Positions 44,665 to 53,553 of a stretch of DNA of 64,000 nucleotides are shown here, in pieces. Below the pieces are notes generated by a model. The model searched no databases, was not told the origin of the DNA, and saw only the letters and a program-made list of their open reading frames with translations. The position numbers were made by a program, and so were the translations under genes. This DNA comes from an uncultured Bacillota bacterium (GTDB taxonomy: Bacteria; Bacillota; Clostridia; Oscillospirales; Oscillospiraceae): positions 62,001 through 126,000 of the forward strand of contig CANSDP010000001.1 of NCBI GenBank assembly GCA_947645675.1, read 5' to 3'. How positions within the stretch are numbered: position 1 is the stretch's first letter; each line of letters starts with the position of its first letter.

Positions 44665-45732
44665 TTACCGGGTGGTCTCGACCTTGATCTCGCCGGAGGC
44701 GATCTTCCCGGCCAGCTCCTCCACGGCGGATTTCACCTCGTCGGGGACCTGCTGGGTGGAGCCCTCCTCGCCGTAGCCGATGCCCACATAGCCGGTGGAC
44801 ATATCGGCCACCCAGGTGGTGCCCCAGCGGCTGGAGTCCCCATCCAGAAGGGCGCTGACGGCGTCGTAGATGGAGCTGCCGACCTCCTTCTTCATGGAGC
44901 AGACGATAACCTCGGGGTCGATGTACTTCTGATCGGAGTCCACGCCGATGGCGTAGAAGCCCTTCTCCTTGGCGGCCTCAAACACGCCGTCGCCGGTGGC
45001 GGAGGCGATCTGGAAGATCACGTCAGCCCCCTGGTCGTTGAGGGCGATGGCGCACTCCTTGCCCACGGCGGGGTCGGTGTAGGAGTTGGCATAGTTCTTC
45101 ACCACGCTGATCAGGGCTCCGGTCTCGGAGGCGTAGTACTCGGCGCCCTGCTGGAAGCCTACGATAAAATCGTTGATGGTGGCCGCGTCCTCACCGCCCA
45201 CGGCGCCCACAACATAGGTCTTGCTGAGGGCGGCGGCGATGTATCCGGCCAGGAAGGAGCCCTCGTTCTGAGCGTAGGTGATGTTCAGCACGTTGGGCAC
45301 AGGGGCGCTGGTGGCGTTGTCGATCCAGATCCACTTCACGTCGGGGTAGTCGGGAGCCACCGTCTCCACGTCGTAGAACTCCCAGCCCACGCAGACCACC
45401 ACGTCGCCGGCCTTAGAGCCGTCGGCGGCGTTGCGCATCTGGGTGGTGTGGTTCTCGCCGTTGCACTCGATGGTCTTGACGGAGACGCCCTTGTCCGCGG
45501 CCAGCTTGTCCACGCCCTCCTTGGAGGAGTCGTAGAAGGAGCGGTCGCCGAAGGTGTCGGCCACCACCAGGGTGACCTGGAGGGCGTTGGCTTCGGGGGC
45601 GGCGGGCGCGCCGGAATTGGCGGGCTTGGACGCGGCGGGGGTACCGCTGCTGGCGGCCCCGCCCCCTCCGCAGGCGGCCAGACTCATGACCATGGCGGAG
45701 GAGAGCAGAAGTGCAAGAAGCTTCTTTTTCAT
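44665..45732 (-). CDS. BMP-family nucleoside-binding lipoprotein
   Basis: 355 aa with a lipobox (MSLAACGGG), a low-complexity Ala/Ser/Pro tether (about 25-50), and the PnrA/BmpA fold: VADTFGDRSFYDSSKEGVD, AQNEGSFLAGYIAAALSK, VGAVGGEDAATINDFIVGF and FQIASATGDGVFEAAKEKG. It captures nucleosides outside the membrane for the transporter encoded downstream. GAGAGG-type ribosome site before ATG. Confidence 0.93.
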   Translation of the reverse strand: MKKKLLALLLSSAMVMSLAACGGGGAASSGTPAASKPANSGAPAAPEANALQVTLVVADTFGDRSFYDSSKEGVDKLAADKGVSVKTIECNGENHTTQMRNAADGSKAGDVVVCVGWEFYDVETVAPDYPDVKWIWIDNATSAPVPNVLNITYAQNEGSFLAGYIAAALSKTYVVGAVGGEDAATINDFIVGFQQGAEYYASETGALISVVKNYANSYTDPAVGKECAIALNDQGADVIFQIASATGDGVFEAAKEKGFYAIGVDSDQKYIDPEVIVCSMKKEVGSSIYDAVSALLDGDSSRWGTTWVADMSTGYVGIGYGEEGSTQQVPDEVKSAVEELAGKIASGEIKVETTR

Positions 45733-45788
45733 AATGATTACCTCTCATTCAAATTATTGACCCTTGGAAATCCGGGCCAATTTATTCA

Positions 45789-45817
45789 ATTATACCAAAA
45801 CTGGCCTCATTTTTCAA
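45789..45817 (-). promoter_or_regulatory. SigmaA promoter of the nucleoside transporter operon
   Basis: Minus strand: TTGAAA, 17-bp spacer, TATAAT. The 55-nt leader holds a small TTGGCCC/GGGTCAA hairpin; no purine riboswitch was recognised. Confidence 0.82.
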
Positions 45818-45876
45818 GCCCCGGCAAGCATCTTCGGAGGAAGAAGAGGAGCGGGGCTCCGGCCCCCGCCCTTTGC

Positions 45877-46332
45877 TTATTTATCCTTCAAAAGATTGTT
45901 CAGCTCGGCCAGGAAGGTGCCGATATCCTTGAACTCCCGGTAGACCGAGGCGAAGCGGACATAGGCCACCTCATCCAGCGCCTTCAGCCGCTCCATGACC
46001 AGCTCGCCGATCCGGGCGGTGCTGACCTCCCGGTCCATCTGGTTTTGCAGGACCTGCTCGATCTCGGCGGCCAGGGCCTCCATGGACTGATAGGGGACGG
46101 GCCGCTTCTCACAGGCCCGGATGACGCCGCTCATCACCTTGTTCCGGTCAAAGCTCTGGCGGCTTCCGTCCTTTTTGATGACCATCAGGGGCAGGCTCTC
46201 CACCGTCTCATAGGTGGTGAAGCGCTTGTGACAGGACAGACACTCACGGCGGCGGCGGATGCTGGCGCCCTCGTCAGCGGGGCGGGAATCGACGACCTTG
46301 CTCTCTAAATAGCCGCAGTAGGGACATTTCAT
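45877..46332 (-). CDS. nrdR: Ribonucleotide-reductase repressor NrdR
   Basis: 151 aa, standard length. N-terminal zinc ribbon ([17 protein letters not shown] and [12 protein letters not shown]) and ATP-cone ([19 protein letters not shown]). NrdR binds NrdR boxes upstream of nrd genes when dATP is high. AGGAGG 8 nt before ATG. Single gene; no nrd genes nearby. Confidence 0.96.
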   Translation of the reverse strand: MKCPYCGYLESKVVDSRPADEGASIRRRRECLSCHKRFTTYETVESLPLMVIKKDGSRQSFDRNKVMSGVIRACEKRPVPYQSMEALAAEIEQVLQNQMDREVSTARIGELVMERLKALDEVAYVRFASVYREFKDIGTFLAELNNLLKDK

Positions 46333-46373
46333 GGCGCATACCTCCTGTTGTGTTTGTGGGTCCTTTCTTCCAG

Positions 46374-46402
46374 ATTATAACACAACATGGGCGGTCACGC
46401 AA
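46374..46402 (-). promoter_or_regulatory. Promoter of nrdR
   Basis: Minus strand: TTGCGT, 17-bp spacer, TATAAT, about 40 nt before the ATG. Confidence 0.65.
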
Positions 46403-46537
46403 GGGCTGAAACGTCCAGTGGTTGGGGCTGCCCGGGTAAACTGGATAGCCGTCAAAAGGAAAGGCCTGGCCAGAAGTGGTGGACACCATGGGGTTGGCGG
46501 ACCGGTCATACCGGAAAGAGTCCTGGTAATAGACCAT

Positions 46538-46768
46538 CTACCGGCCGGCCTGCTCCACCCCCAACAGCCAGCCCACCGGGAGGGAGAAAATTTTGCTCAG
46601 CGTAATCAGCTTGTCGATCTCGGGCAGGGAGGCGTCCGACTCCCACTTATAAATCGCCTGCCGGGACACCCCCAGCCGCTCACCCAGGCCCTCCTGAGAC
46701 AGGCCCAACTCCTTGCGCTTCTGGGCGACGCTTGTGATATCGTCGTTCGCGTCCCGGGTGATTTTAAT
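46538..46768 (-). pseudogene. XRE-type helix-turn-helix regulator fragment
   Basis: The frame contains the complete XRE helix-turn-helix (VAQKRKELGLSQEGLGERL, VSRQAIYKWESDASLPEID) and stops after GWLLGVEQAGR. No in-frame ATG, GTG or TTG precedes it at a sensible position, so the first few codons have been lost where the relaxase segment joins (relaxase stop at 46789). It is probably the left scar of the mobile element. Absent from the ORF track. Confidence 0.65.
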
Positions 46769-46788
46769 ATTGACGGTCGGGGGACAGT

Positions 46789-48192
46789 TTACCGCTCCGC
46801 CTCCCGCCGTTTCTGCCGGGTCTGCTCCTGCTGGTGTATGGTGGCATCGGTGTTCCGCTTCACCTGTTGGAATTTCCGCAGATCGTCCTGGATGGGCTTA
46901 TACTGCTCATACTCGGCCTGGTACCCTTGGTGAAGCCTCGCCTGCTCCTGTTCCCACGCATGGGCGGGGATTTTGCCAGCAGGGGAACGGTGCTTGTCCA
47001 GCTTCCGGCGGCCCATGTGGAACGTCCTCAGCTCGCCCTCATGCTCCCTCTCGAAGTTTTCCAGCTTGCCCTTCCACTTGATACCCTTCCACTCGTCATA
47101 GATGGGCTTGGTGTCCCGGTAAAGGTCAACAAGGCGAAGCAGTTCCTTCGACTCGTTCAGACGGTCGCGCTTTGCTTTCATGGACGTATTGATGGCCTCC
47201 GCCCGCTCACCCTGGGCGGCGATATGGGCCTCCAAATCATCCAGCGTGGCGATGCCCTTCTCGGTCAGAAAATTGACGGCCTCGGCAAAATCTTTGAGGT
47301 TTCCAATCCTGGCGTTGTGGCTCCATGCGACCGCGTTCCTGCCTTCATAGTAGCTGGTCAGCAGGGCGGCAAGTGTCGGGGCCTGGGGCTGGCTCAATTC
47401 TTCTTTTATGGCCTTTATCCAGTCCGTCAGGCCGGCAATTTTCTTCCGAATGTCCCGCAGAATATTGTTGGCCTTTCTTATCCAGCGGTTCAAATCGCCC
47501 TTGTCGGTGGGGATGCCCTTGGCCTCCATCTGACGGACGGCAACGCCCTCATGGACAGTAGGCAGCAGGTCAAGGCCCTGCCGCTCATAGGAGCGGTGGT
47601 CGATGCGGCACGTCAGCCCCTTTTCCTCAAACTTGGCGTTCACCATAGCGGCCCACGCCTCCCGCCAATGCTCCAATGTTTCCGGGCTTCCCCAGTTGGT
47701 AGTGGGAACAGCGTCAAAGAGGGGCTTGCCGTCCTCCTTGTCAGGCTGGTGGATGGCGAAGTCGGCAACCATGCCCCGGCCCACAAGCTGCTCGGACACA
47801 AATTGCCTTGCAAGAGCGATGTTTTCCTCCAAAGAAAATTCGTTCTGCAAAGCAATGTCAAAGCTATATTCAAGCTGGGCTTTCTTGCCGCGCTCGGCCT
47901 TCTCTACGGCGTTCCATAGGGTGGCGCGGTTCACTAAGGCGGCAACTTCCGTCAGGGAAAAGACCTTTTCCATCAAAAGAAAAAAGGCCCTTTCGCTCAT
48001 GTTTCGTATTTCCGGGACGATGCTCTCCACCGCTCCGCCACGGGTGATAAGGCGGTGATTTCGCTTCTTCCTATCGCCCTGGGTGTAGTAGCGGATGCAG
48101 TTCTCATACCGCTGGCCCCGGTGCTGGTACTGCTCCAGCTTGGCGGTGGCCTCGGCATACTCCTTTTCCAATTCCTCGCGTGATTTGTCCAT
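46789..48192 (-). pseudogene. DUF3847-MobA relaxase fusion lacking the catalytic core
   Basis: 467 aa, open throughout; start MDKSREELEKEY with AAGGAG 10 nt before. Residues about 1-75 match the separate DUF3847 protein normally encoded near mobA (RITRGG-like, SERAFFLLMEKVFSL). From about 82 the sequence is MobA/MobL (ATLWNAVEKAERGKKAQLEYS, ARQFVSEQLVGRGMVADFAIHQP). The usual N-terminal tyrosine region is missing, and the stretch carrying PHFH (metal-binding histidines) is deleted between HQPDKEDG and KPLFDAVPTTNWGSPE. The C-terminal half (WGSPETLEHWREAW onward) is preserved. Probably non-functional for nicking. Confidence 0.75.
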
Positions 48193-48338
48193 CGTATTTG
48201 ATCTCCTTCTTGGCAAAATAAAGACCGTCTACCTGCTGTGTCGGGTAAACGGTCAAGGGTGACAGTATTCGGTTTTAGCCTCGCCGGAAAGGTGCGGGCG
48301 GGTCGCGGGTGTACCTTTCCAGCGAGGGTGCAGGGATA

Positions 48339-48488
48339 GCCGCGAAGCGGCGCAAGGGGTGCAGCCCCTTGTAGGTCGCGGAGCGACGCAAACAGCCCGG
48401 ACTTTCAGAAGTCCGGGCCGTAACCTCGCAGAGCGCACGCTACATGGTCGCAGACCATGTATAGAAGTGCGCCCTTTGTTCCAAAGGG
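48339..48488. other. Hairpin-rich oriT-like region
   Basis: Six consecutive inverted repeats: GCCGCGAAGCGGC (48339), AAGGGG-TGCAG-CCCCTT (48354), GTCGC-GGA-GCGAC (48375), GCCCGGACTT-TCAG-AAGTCCGGGC (48395), GCGCAC...GTGCGC enclosing TACATGGTC-GCA-GACCATGTA (48433-48472), and CCCTTTG-TTC-CAAAGGG (48472) followed by ATTTTT, a likely terminator. Position directly upstream of the relaxase start fits an origin of transfer. The adjoining bases 48193-48338 hold no gene. Confidence 0.55.
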
Positions 48489-48528
48489 ATTTTTAACTCC
48501 CCGATAAACTGGAAGTTGTGATGTTTCA

Positions 48529-48795
48529 TTATTTAAGTAACAAAGAATTAACTTGTTCAATAACCTCCGCTTCAGAAATATCATACGCCATTAAGTCAAC
48601 ATCTTCAAAACCATAATTTGATGCGTATGAACGATTATCAGTCCACTCTAATACCCACCAGTTTTGAAGAAAGGTTACTTTGAAAAAATTACCGTTCAGT
48701 GTCCAACATTCGCCAGATGCCTGTAGTTCAATTTTATCAGCATCAAGTTCCAAAAAGCGTTTTTCACAAATTGTTTTGATTTCATCTTTAGTCAT
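48529..48795 (-). CDS. Small AT-rich hypothetical protein
   Basis: 88 aa from ATG 48795 (MTKDEIKTICEKRFLELDAD); the track's TTG at 48834 overlaps the GNAT gene and is less likely. Trp-rich middle (FLQNWWVLEW) and an acidic C-terminus (FEDVDLMAYDISEAEVIEQV). No family recognised. Much more AT-rich than the chromosome, like its GNAT neighbour, so both came by transfer. Could be an immunity-type protein, but this is only a guess. Confidence 0.6.
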   Translation of the reverse strand: MTKDEIKTICEKRFLELDADKIELQASGECWTLNGNFFKVTFLQNWWVLEWTDNRSYASNYGFEDVDLMAYDISEAEVIEQVNSLLLK

Positions 48796-48826
48796 ATAAC
48801 TACCATCTTTACAAATGGAGATATAT

Positions 48827-49315
48827 CTATACAAGGAAATACAATACCTCTCTTATATCTTTCCCACCGATATTATCATCCCGAAATACTTCCGAATAAA
48901 TAAATCCGTTTTTTTCATAAAATTTTCTTGCTCTATGATTATCCTCCAAAACCCATAAAAGCACTTTACTAAATCCGCATTGTTTTAATTCTTTAATACA
49001 CTTGTTAAGCAATAACCTACCGTATCCTTTTCCAATGTAATCAGGCAAAAAATATATGGAAACGATTTCTCCATATTCGCTGTATTTTTTCCATCTTGAT
49101 TTACAGAAACTTGCAGTACCTATAAGACTCCCATGTTCTATCAGAACAAGGTTATTCATACCAATTTTATTGATACTATTAGCCCATTGTCCCGTTGGAA
49201 TACTATTAAGATAGTTTTGCGGAATAATGTTTTTATATGCGTATTTCCAACTACTTTCATATATTTTACTTATTTCAAGAGGATTATCATCTTTGGTGAT
49301 GTATCTAATTTCCAT
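48827..49315 (-). CDS. GNAT family N-acetyltransferase
   Basis: 162 aa. Acetyl-CoA-binding motif A (VSIYFLPDYIGKGYGRLLL, Q/RxxGxG/A-type) and motif B (DNHRARKFYEKNGF). Substrate unknown; the family acetylates small molecules, antibiotics or protein termini. Strongly AT-rich codons (ATT, AAA, TTA) contrast with the GC-rich host genes, marking recent acquisition as mobile-element cargo. Confidence 0.85.
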   Translation of the reverse strand: MEIRYITKDDNPLEISKIYESSWKYAYKNIIPQNYLNSIPTGQWANSINKIGMNNLVLIEHGSLIGTASFCKSRWKKYSEYGEIVSIYFLPDYIGKGYGRLLLNKCIKELKQCGFSKVLLWVLEDNHRARKFYEKNGFIYSEVFRDDNIGGKDIREVLYFLV

Positions 49316-49533
49316 TTCAATAACTCCTTAAATGCTTATTTGTCGAGTTGTATCCATGACGAGTATAGCACAACAGCGCAACCAAATCAACCAGCCGGAG
49401 AGGAAACTTTCTTGGACTCCTTTGCGGCCCGCTGTGCCTCCCTCACCCGGCGCATACAAGGCCCGTCCACTGAAAAAAGTAGTGGACGCGACCGCATGGC
49501 TGTGGTAGAATGAAGTGAAAGAAGGTGAGAACG

Positions 49534-50475
49534 GTGGACGGGGAAACGACAATCGCCCAGGGACTGCACGTCACGGATGACAGCGCGGGCTATGACGCTG
49601 CCTGCAAGCGTGTCCTATCTGAAAAGGCAATCTTGGCGCGGATTATGAAGTCCTGCCTGGAAGAATACAAGGATTGCGATGTCAATGACATTGCCGAGAA
49701 GTACATAGAGGGCAAACCCCAGGTGTCCGCCGTCCCGGTGCTGCCGGACGAGGGCGGCACAGTCATCAGCGGTATGGACACCGAGGACAAATCTGTGCAT
49801 GAGGGGACAGTCACCTATGACATTCGTTTCCGGGCCATCGTCCCCGGCTCCGAGGAACAAATTGCCCTCATCATCAACGTGGAGGCGCAGAACGATTTTT
49901 ACCCCGGCTATCCGCTGATAAAGCGCGGCATATACTACTGTTGCCGGATGATTTCTTCCCAGTATGGCAGGGAGTTCACCGGCCCCCACTATGAGAAAAT
50001 CAAGAAGGTCTACTCCATCTGGATTTGCATGAAACCGCCGCAGTATCGGGAGAACACCATCACCCGGTATCGGCTGGTGGAGGAACACCTGGTAGGCGAG
50101 GGCAAAGAACCCATCAGGAATTATGATTTGCTGTCCATCATTATGCTGTGCCTTGGCGGGCCGGATGGGGCAAACTATGACGGCGTACTGCGGATGCTGG
50201 ACGTGCTTCTCTCCAACGAAACCAGCGAGGCGGAGAAGCGGAAGATTTTGCAGGACGATTACGACATACAAATGACGCAGACAATGGAAAGGGAGGTGTC
50301 GGTCATGTGCAATCTAAGCAAGGGCGTTAGGGAGATGGGCCGCGCTGACGGTATCTTATCCTCTCTCAAAAACCTAATGGAAACGATGGGCCTGACCATT
50401 GAGCAGGCTATGGCGGCTCTGAAAGTCCCGGAGGGCGAACGTCAGAAATATATGGATTTGCTGGAGCGGCAGTAA
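49534..50475 (+). CDS. Rpn/PD-(D/E)XK nuclease-family transposase-like protein
   Basis: 313 aa from GTG 49534 (AAGGTG 6 nt before; the track uses GTG 49525). The nuclease fold core is seen in EGTVTYDIRFRAIVPG, ALIINVEAQNDFYPGYPLI and IKRGIYYCCRMIS, with the E-A-Q catalytic strand. The C-terminal part ends in MGLTIEQAMAALKVPEGERQ, typical of these multi-copy proteins in Clostridia. The family (PDDEXK_2/Rpn) promotes recombination and DNA cleavage. A TGGACG, 17-bp, TAGAAT promoter-like pair precedes it at about 49473. Confidence 0.85.
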   Translation: MDGETTIAQGLHVTDDSAGYDAACKRVLSEKAILARIMKSCLEEYKDCDVNDIAEKYIEGKPQVSAVPVLPDEGGTVISGMDTEDKSVHEGTVTYDIRFRAIVPGSEEQIALIINVEAQNDFYPGYPLIKRGIYYCCRMISSQYGREFTGPHYEKIKKVYSIWICMKPPQYRENTITRYRLVEEHLVGEGKEPIRNYDLLSIIMLCLGGPDGANYDGVLRMLDVLLSNETSEAEKRKILQDDYDIQMTQTMEREVSVMCNLSKGVREMGRADGILSSLKNLMETMGLTIEQAMAALKVPEGERQKYMDLLERQ

Positions 50476-50528
50476 CAACGAAAACGCCACGGACTACTAT
50501 TGTCCCTGGCGTTTTCTGTATCCGCTTT

Positions 50529-51222
50529 AGCTGGCTTGGACGGCTTTGGCCTCGGCCTGTTTCTTCCTGTGGTAGTTCTCCCGCCTTACGGCAAGGAAAC
50601 GCTCATACCGGGCCTGGGCAAGTGCCTGAGAGCGTTTCTCTTTCTCGGCCTGTTCCTCCTGCTGGCGGCGTTCTTCCTCCTGCTCCATGGGGGGTACAAT
50701 GTCGGCGGGGACCTCAAATGCGCCGATAAAATTGAAGTAAAAATCCAACCGCTGACGGCGCTGTTTGCCTCATACAGCTTCTTCACCAATCCGTCCAGTT
50801 CGGCGTGGCGCTTCTTCGCCGTGGTGGGTCAGCTTCGCGCCGCAGTCGGCGCAGTAGAGCAATCCGGTCAGATGGTTGGGGCCGCTGCTCCGCTTGGGTG
50901 TCCGGCGCATGGTTTCCCGCAAACGCTGAACATTGTGCCACGTTTCCTCGTCAATGATGGCAGGGACGGCTCCCTCGAATACAAATTGTTCCTCCGATGC
51001 TGTCCTGCGGGTGCTTTTGGCCTTGATATAGACCGCCGCACGGATACAGGCCGCGCCAGTCAGACCCACAAGAAGGTCCTGGGGGTGGAAGCTGGGGAGA
51101 GGGTTGCGGGATATGATCTCCCCCAGGCTGGAAATTGCCCCCATGCTCTTTGCCGCCACATCTGCGCCAGCGGCCAGCCGGTAGCCCTCGCCCACGCGGT
51201 TGAAGAACCAGAAGATGAACAC
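50529..51222 (-). pseudogene. Large serine recombinase remnant
   Basis: The reading frame at 50770-51222 includes FEGAVPAIIDEETWHNVQRL and the zinc-ribbon GLLYCADCGAKLTHH, both from the recombinase/zinc-ribbon domains of large serine recombinases. It then shifts frame and continues as FYFNFIGAFEVP and a coiled Glu/Arg tail (50529-50748). The catalytic N-terminal resolvase domain is missing; part of the middle is lost. Confidence 0.7.
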
Positions 51223-51533
51223 AATAGAGAAACGGGAAGAGATCAGGAACGATCCTCAGCTTTCCGCCATTGACTACCGCATCAACCGCAGGCCCGGCCG
51301 CTTGCCCAGGGTTTCAGACAATTGCCATTGATTGGGAGCGGCATATTGAGAACCGCAAATCTTCCGTACGCTGCAAGGTGGAACACCCCTACCGAATTGT
51401 GAAGAGCCTATTTGGCTTCCGAAAGACCGTGTACCGGGGATTGAGAAAAAACCTCAACCGATTACACGTGCTCTTCGCCAGCGCAAATCTGTATATGTTT
51501 GCCAGAGCGGGCGGTTCACTCCGGCCCGCATAG
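51219..51533 (+). pseudogene. IS5-type transposase C-terminal fragment (copy A)
   Basis: Reads IEKREEIRNDPQLSAIDYRI..., then after a one-base frame change IDWERHIENRKSSVRCKVEH and FRKTVYRGLRKNLNRLHVLF to its stop. This is the C-terminal DDE/Glu part of an IS5-group transposase. N-terminal two thirds absent. Confidence 0.75.
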
Positions 51534-51667
51534 GGCTTTTGCGTCCTTCGAGCTGGCTGGTGTACGAATTCCAGGGATTTCTCCCCTTAATTCGTTCCTT
51601 CCCTGGACATTTTCTTCTCTTTTGCCTGCTTGTCTTACTTTTCCTGCTTTAATCAGTGCTTCCTTAG
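51418..51667 (+). repeat. IS end, left arm of a ~250-bp inverted repeat pair
   Basis: Contains the end of transposase copy A plus about 130 bp to the IS terminus (...AATCAGTGCTTCCTTAG). Almost identical to the reverse complement of 53175-53425, with roughly ten differences by eye. Confidence 0.85.
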
Positions 51668-51851
51668 TACACCTTCCTTGATTTTTCAAACTAGGCCTAG
51701 TCATTGTCGAAAAAAATATCGAAAAAATCGTTGGTTCGATAATCAGACAGGTGCTCTCTTGGTGTATATGGCATTAGGAGACGTTCCTGTCATTCCAGGT
51801 GGTGCCCCTGGACTTGTGCCAGTGGTACCATAGAAAGGTGAGGTGCTTTTA

Positions 51852-52745
51852 ATGAAATTAAAGGATGCCGTCTTAAATGTATTTGCTCCTCCGTTAAATA
51901 AACTTGGATTTGAGTTAAAAGAAGATAACCCAAAACACTACTGTTTCAGTAATGATTCTACTGGAATTGATGTAACTATTACAGTACCTCCAATATATCC
52001 ATTTGAAGTTGTCAATGAATATTTATCAAATGTTGAACAAAAGCAACAGAACAACTTCTACATTGAAAAAAATATTTATGTTTTAATGGAGTACTCGGCC
52101 CGATTGCTAGAAGGAGGTTATGTCAATTTAACACCGCATATGTTTGAATCGTGTATGGGAATTAATGGAGGGTGTATTTTTTGTAATTCTAAAGAATTAG
52201 GAGAAAAAAGTGCTCAAGCGATACAAGAAACGGTTTCTGTCGTTATACCATATATGGAAAGGTTATCAAAGCGATATGTTATCCCCGACTGTTCAAGAGA
52301 ACTTTCGGAAATGTTTTCGTCAACAATGTTTATTTCTCATTACGATACATTAGCGAGAAAAGTAATTGAGCAGTTTGGAATTCCTGATGATTATTCTCTT
52401 GGCTACAGAAAAATTGAACCTGCCTTATTAAATCTTCGTGGCGAAAGAGAAGAGGAGTGGAAAAACATATTTTTCCAGAACCCAGATTATATAGCAGGAT
52501 TTGCAGCATATCTGGCCAAGTGTATTGAAAAAACAGCTGTTACTACAGAATGGTTTTTGGAGACAACACCAGAAATCCAAACAAGCGAAGGAATTGTTGA
52601 AAGCAGAAAAATGCTATACTTTTCTGCAAATTATGAGAATGATACCCAAAGCGATTTTAACCTCTTACAAATCATCTGCGATTTATGGAATTACTATCCC
52701 CATGTGAAGTGTAGGCATATTGACTCAATTATAGAGAGAACATGA
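51852..52745 (+). CDS. AT-rich orphan protein between inverted IS ends
   Basis: 297 aa from ATG 51852 (AAGGTGAG 10 nt before; GTG 51843 is too close to that site). No signal peptide or membrane helix. N-terminus KLKDAVLNVFAPPLNKLGFE resembles small DUF-type proteins with an alpha/beta N-domain; the rest is helical and acidic. I do not recognise the family. Very AT-rich compared with the chromosome. A 50-codon open frame ending VPVIPGGAPGLVPVVP stops just 19 nt upstream, perhaps the tail of a lost partner gene. Confidence 0.7.
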   Translation: MKLKDAVLNVFAPPLNKLGFELKEDNPKHYCFSNDSTGIDVTITVPPIYPFEVVNEYLSNVEQKQQNNFYIEKNIYVLMEYSARLLEGGYVNLTPHMFESCMGINGGCIFCNSKELGEKSAQAIQETVSVVIPYMERLSKRYVIPDCSRELSEMFSSTMFISHYDTLARKVIEQFGIPDDYSLGYRKIEPALLNLRGEREEEWKNIFFQNPDYIAGFAAYLAKCIEKTAVTTEWFLETTPEIQTSEGIVESRKMLYFSANYENDTQSDFNLLQIICDLWNYYPHVKCRHIDSIIERT

Positions 52746-52806
52746 GATGACTATGAACTTCCATAAAGTCCAACTTACGGTCGGCCGAAGTTGTTTCAGA
52801 AGCTGT

Positions 52807-53174
52807 TTAGCATCTATTCAAAAGCAAACGAATAAAAGCGAGAGAAAACATTTGAAAAGAGTTCTGCAATATGCGCTCACAGTTTTTCCAGAGTCTGCGG
52901 TATTTATCGATCCAAGCAAAAGAGCGCTCGACAATCCAGCGTTTTGGCAGAACTGCAAAGGTGTGGAGTTCACTGCGTTTAACGACCTCAACATCTGCTC
53001 CGGAAAGAGTGTTGATGGCGTTGGCAAAATTTTCTCCTGTGTAACCTCCATCTACCAAAACCTTCTGGAGCATAGACAAATGATTCGTTACATCACAATA
53101 ATAATCAACCATGTCAATTGCTCCGTTCCGGTCCATCATATTGGCAGTTGTTACCATGATCATGTGGGGCAGCC
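52807..53174 (-). pseudogene. Second IS5-group transposase, C-terminal fragment
   Basis: Encodes MIMVTTANMMDRNGAIDMVD, LVDGGYTGENFANAI and PKRWIVERSFAWIDKYRRLW, the ISL2-like branch of IS5 transposases. It begins abruptly at 53174, exactly where IS copy B ends, so copy B inserted into it. Different from the IS of the flanking repeats. Confidence 0.8.
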
Positions 53175-53425
53175 CTAAGGAAGCACTGATTAAAGCAGGA
53201 AAAGGCGAGGTAAGCAGCCAAAAGAGAAGAAAATGTCCAGGGAAGGAGCGAATTGAGGGGAGAAATCCCTGGAATTCGTACACCAGCCAGCTCGAAGGGC
53301 GCAAAAGCCCTATGCGGGTCGGAGTGAACCGCCCGCTCCGGCAAGCATATACAGATTTGCGCTGGCGAAGAGCACGTGTAATCGGTTGAGGTTTTTTCTC
53401 AATCCCCGGTACACGGTCTTTCGGA
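53175..53425 (-). repeat. IS end, right arm of a ~250-bp inverted repeat pair
   Basis: Reverse complement of 51418-51667 with few substitutions. Starts CTAAGGAAGCACTGATTAAA, the IS terminus, at the junction with the second transposase. Confidence 0.85.
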
Positions 53426-53551
53426 TTTCTCTATTCCAAGATATGCGCTGTCCCCGTAGACAACCTCATCGTCCTCCCGCAGCAGCTCCGCCGCGACGGT
53501 GGCGTCGTGGACATTGGCGGCGGTGGCCTCCACTGTGTGGACAAAGCCACT
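53300..53551 (-). pseudogene. IS5-type transposase fragment (copy B, internal deletion)
   Basis: Minus-strand frame gives GFVHTVEATAANVHDATVAA and EVVYGDSAYLGIEK (DDE middle), then jumps directly into the C-terminal end shared with copy A (RGLRKNLNRLHVLFASANLY in another frame). The EKREEIRND...KSLFGF part present in copy A is missing. Confidence 0.7.
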
Positions 53552-53553
53552 CA

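Noticed and set aside
45733-45788. Purine or preQ1 riboswitch ahead of the nucleoside transporter
   Set aside because: The leader is only about 55 nt, with a single weak hairpin and none of the conserved aptamer sequences.
44632-46308. 558-aa plus-strand ORF spanning the BMP and nrdR genes
   Set aside because: Runs antisense across two recognised genes and their promoter, so it cannot be a real product.
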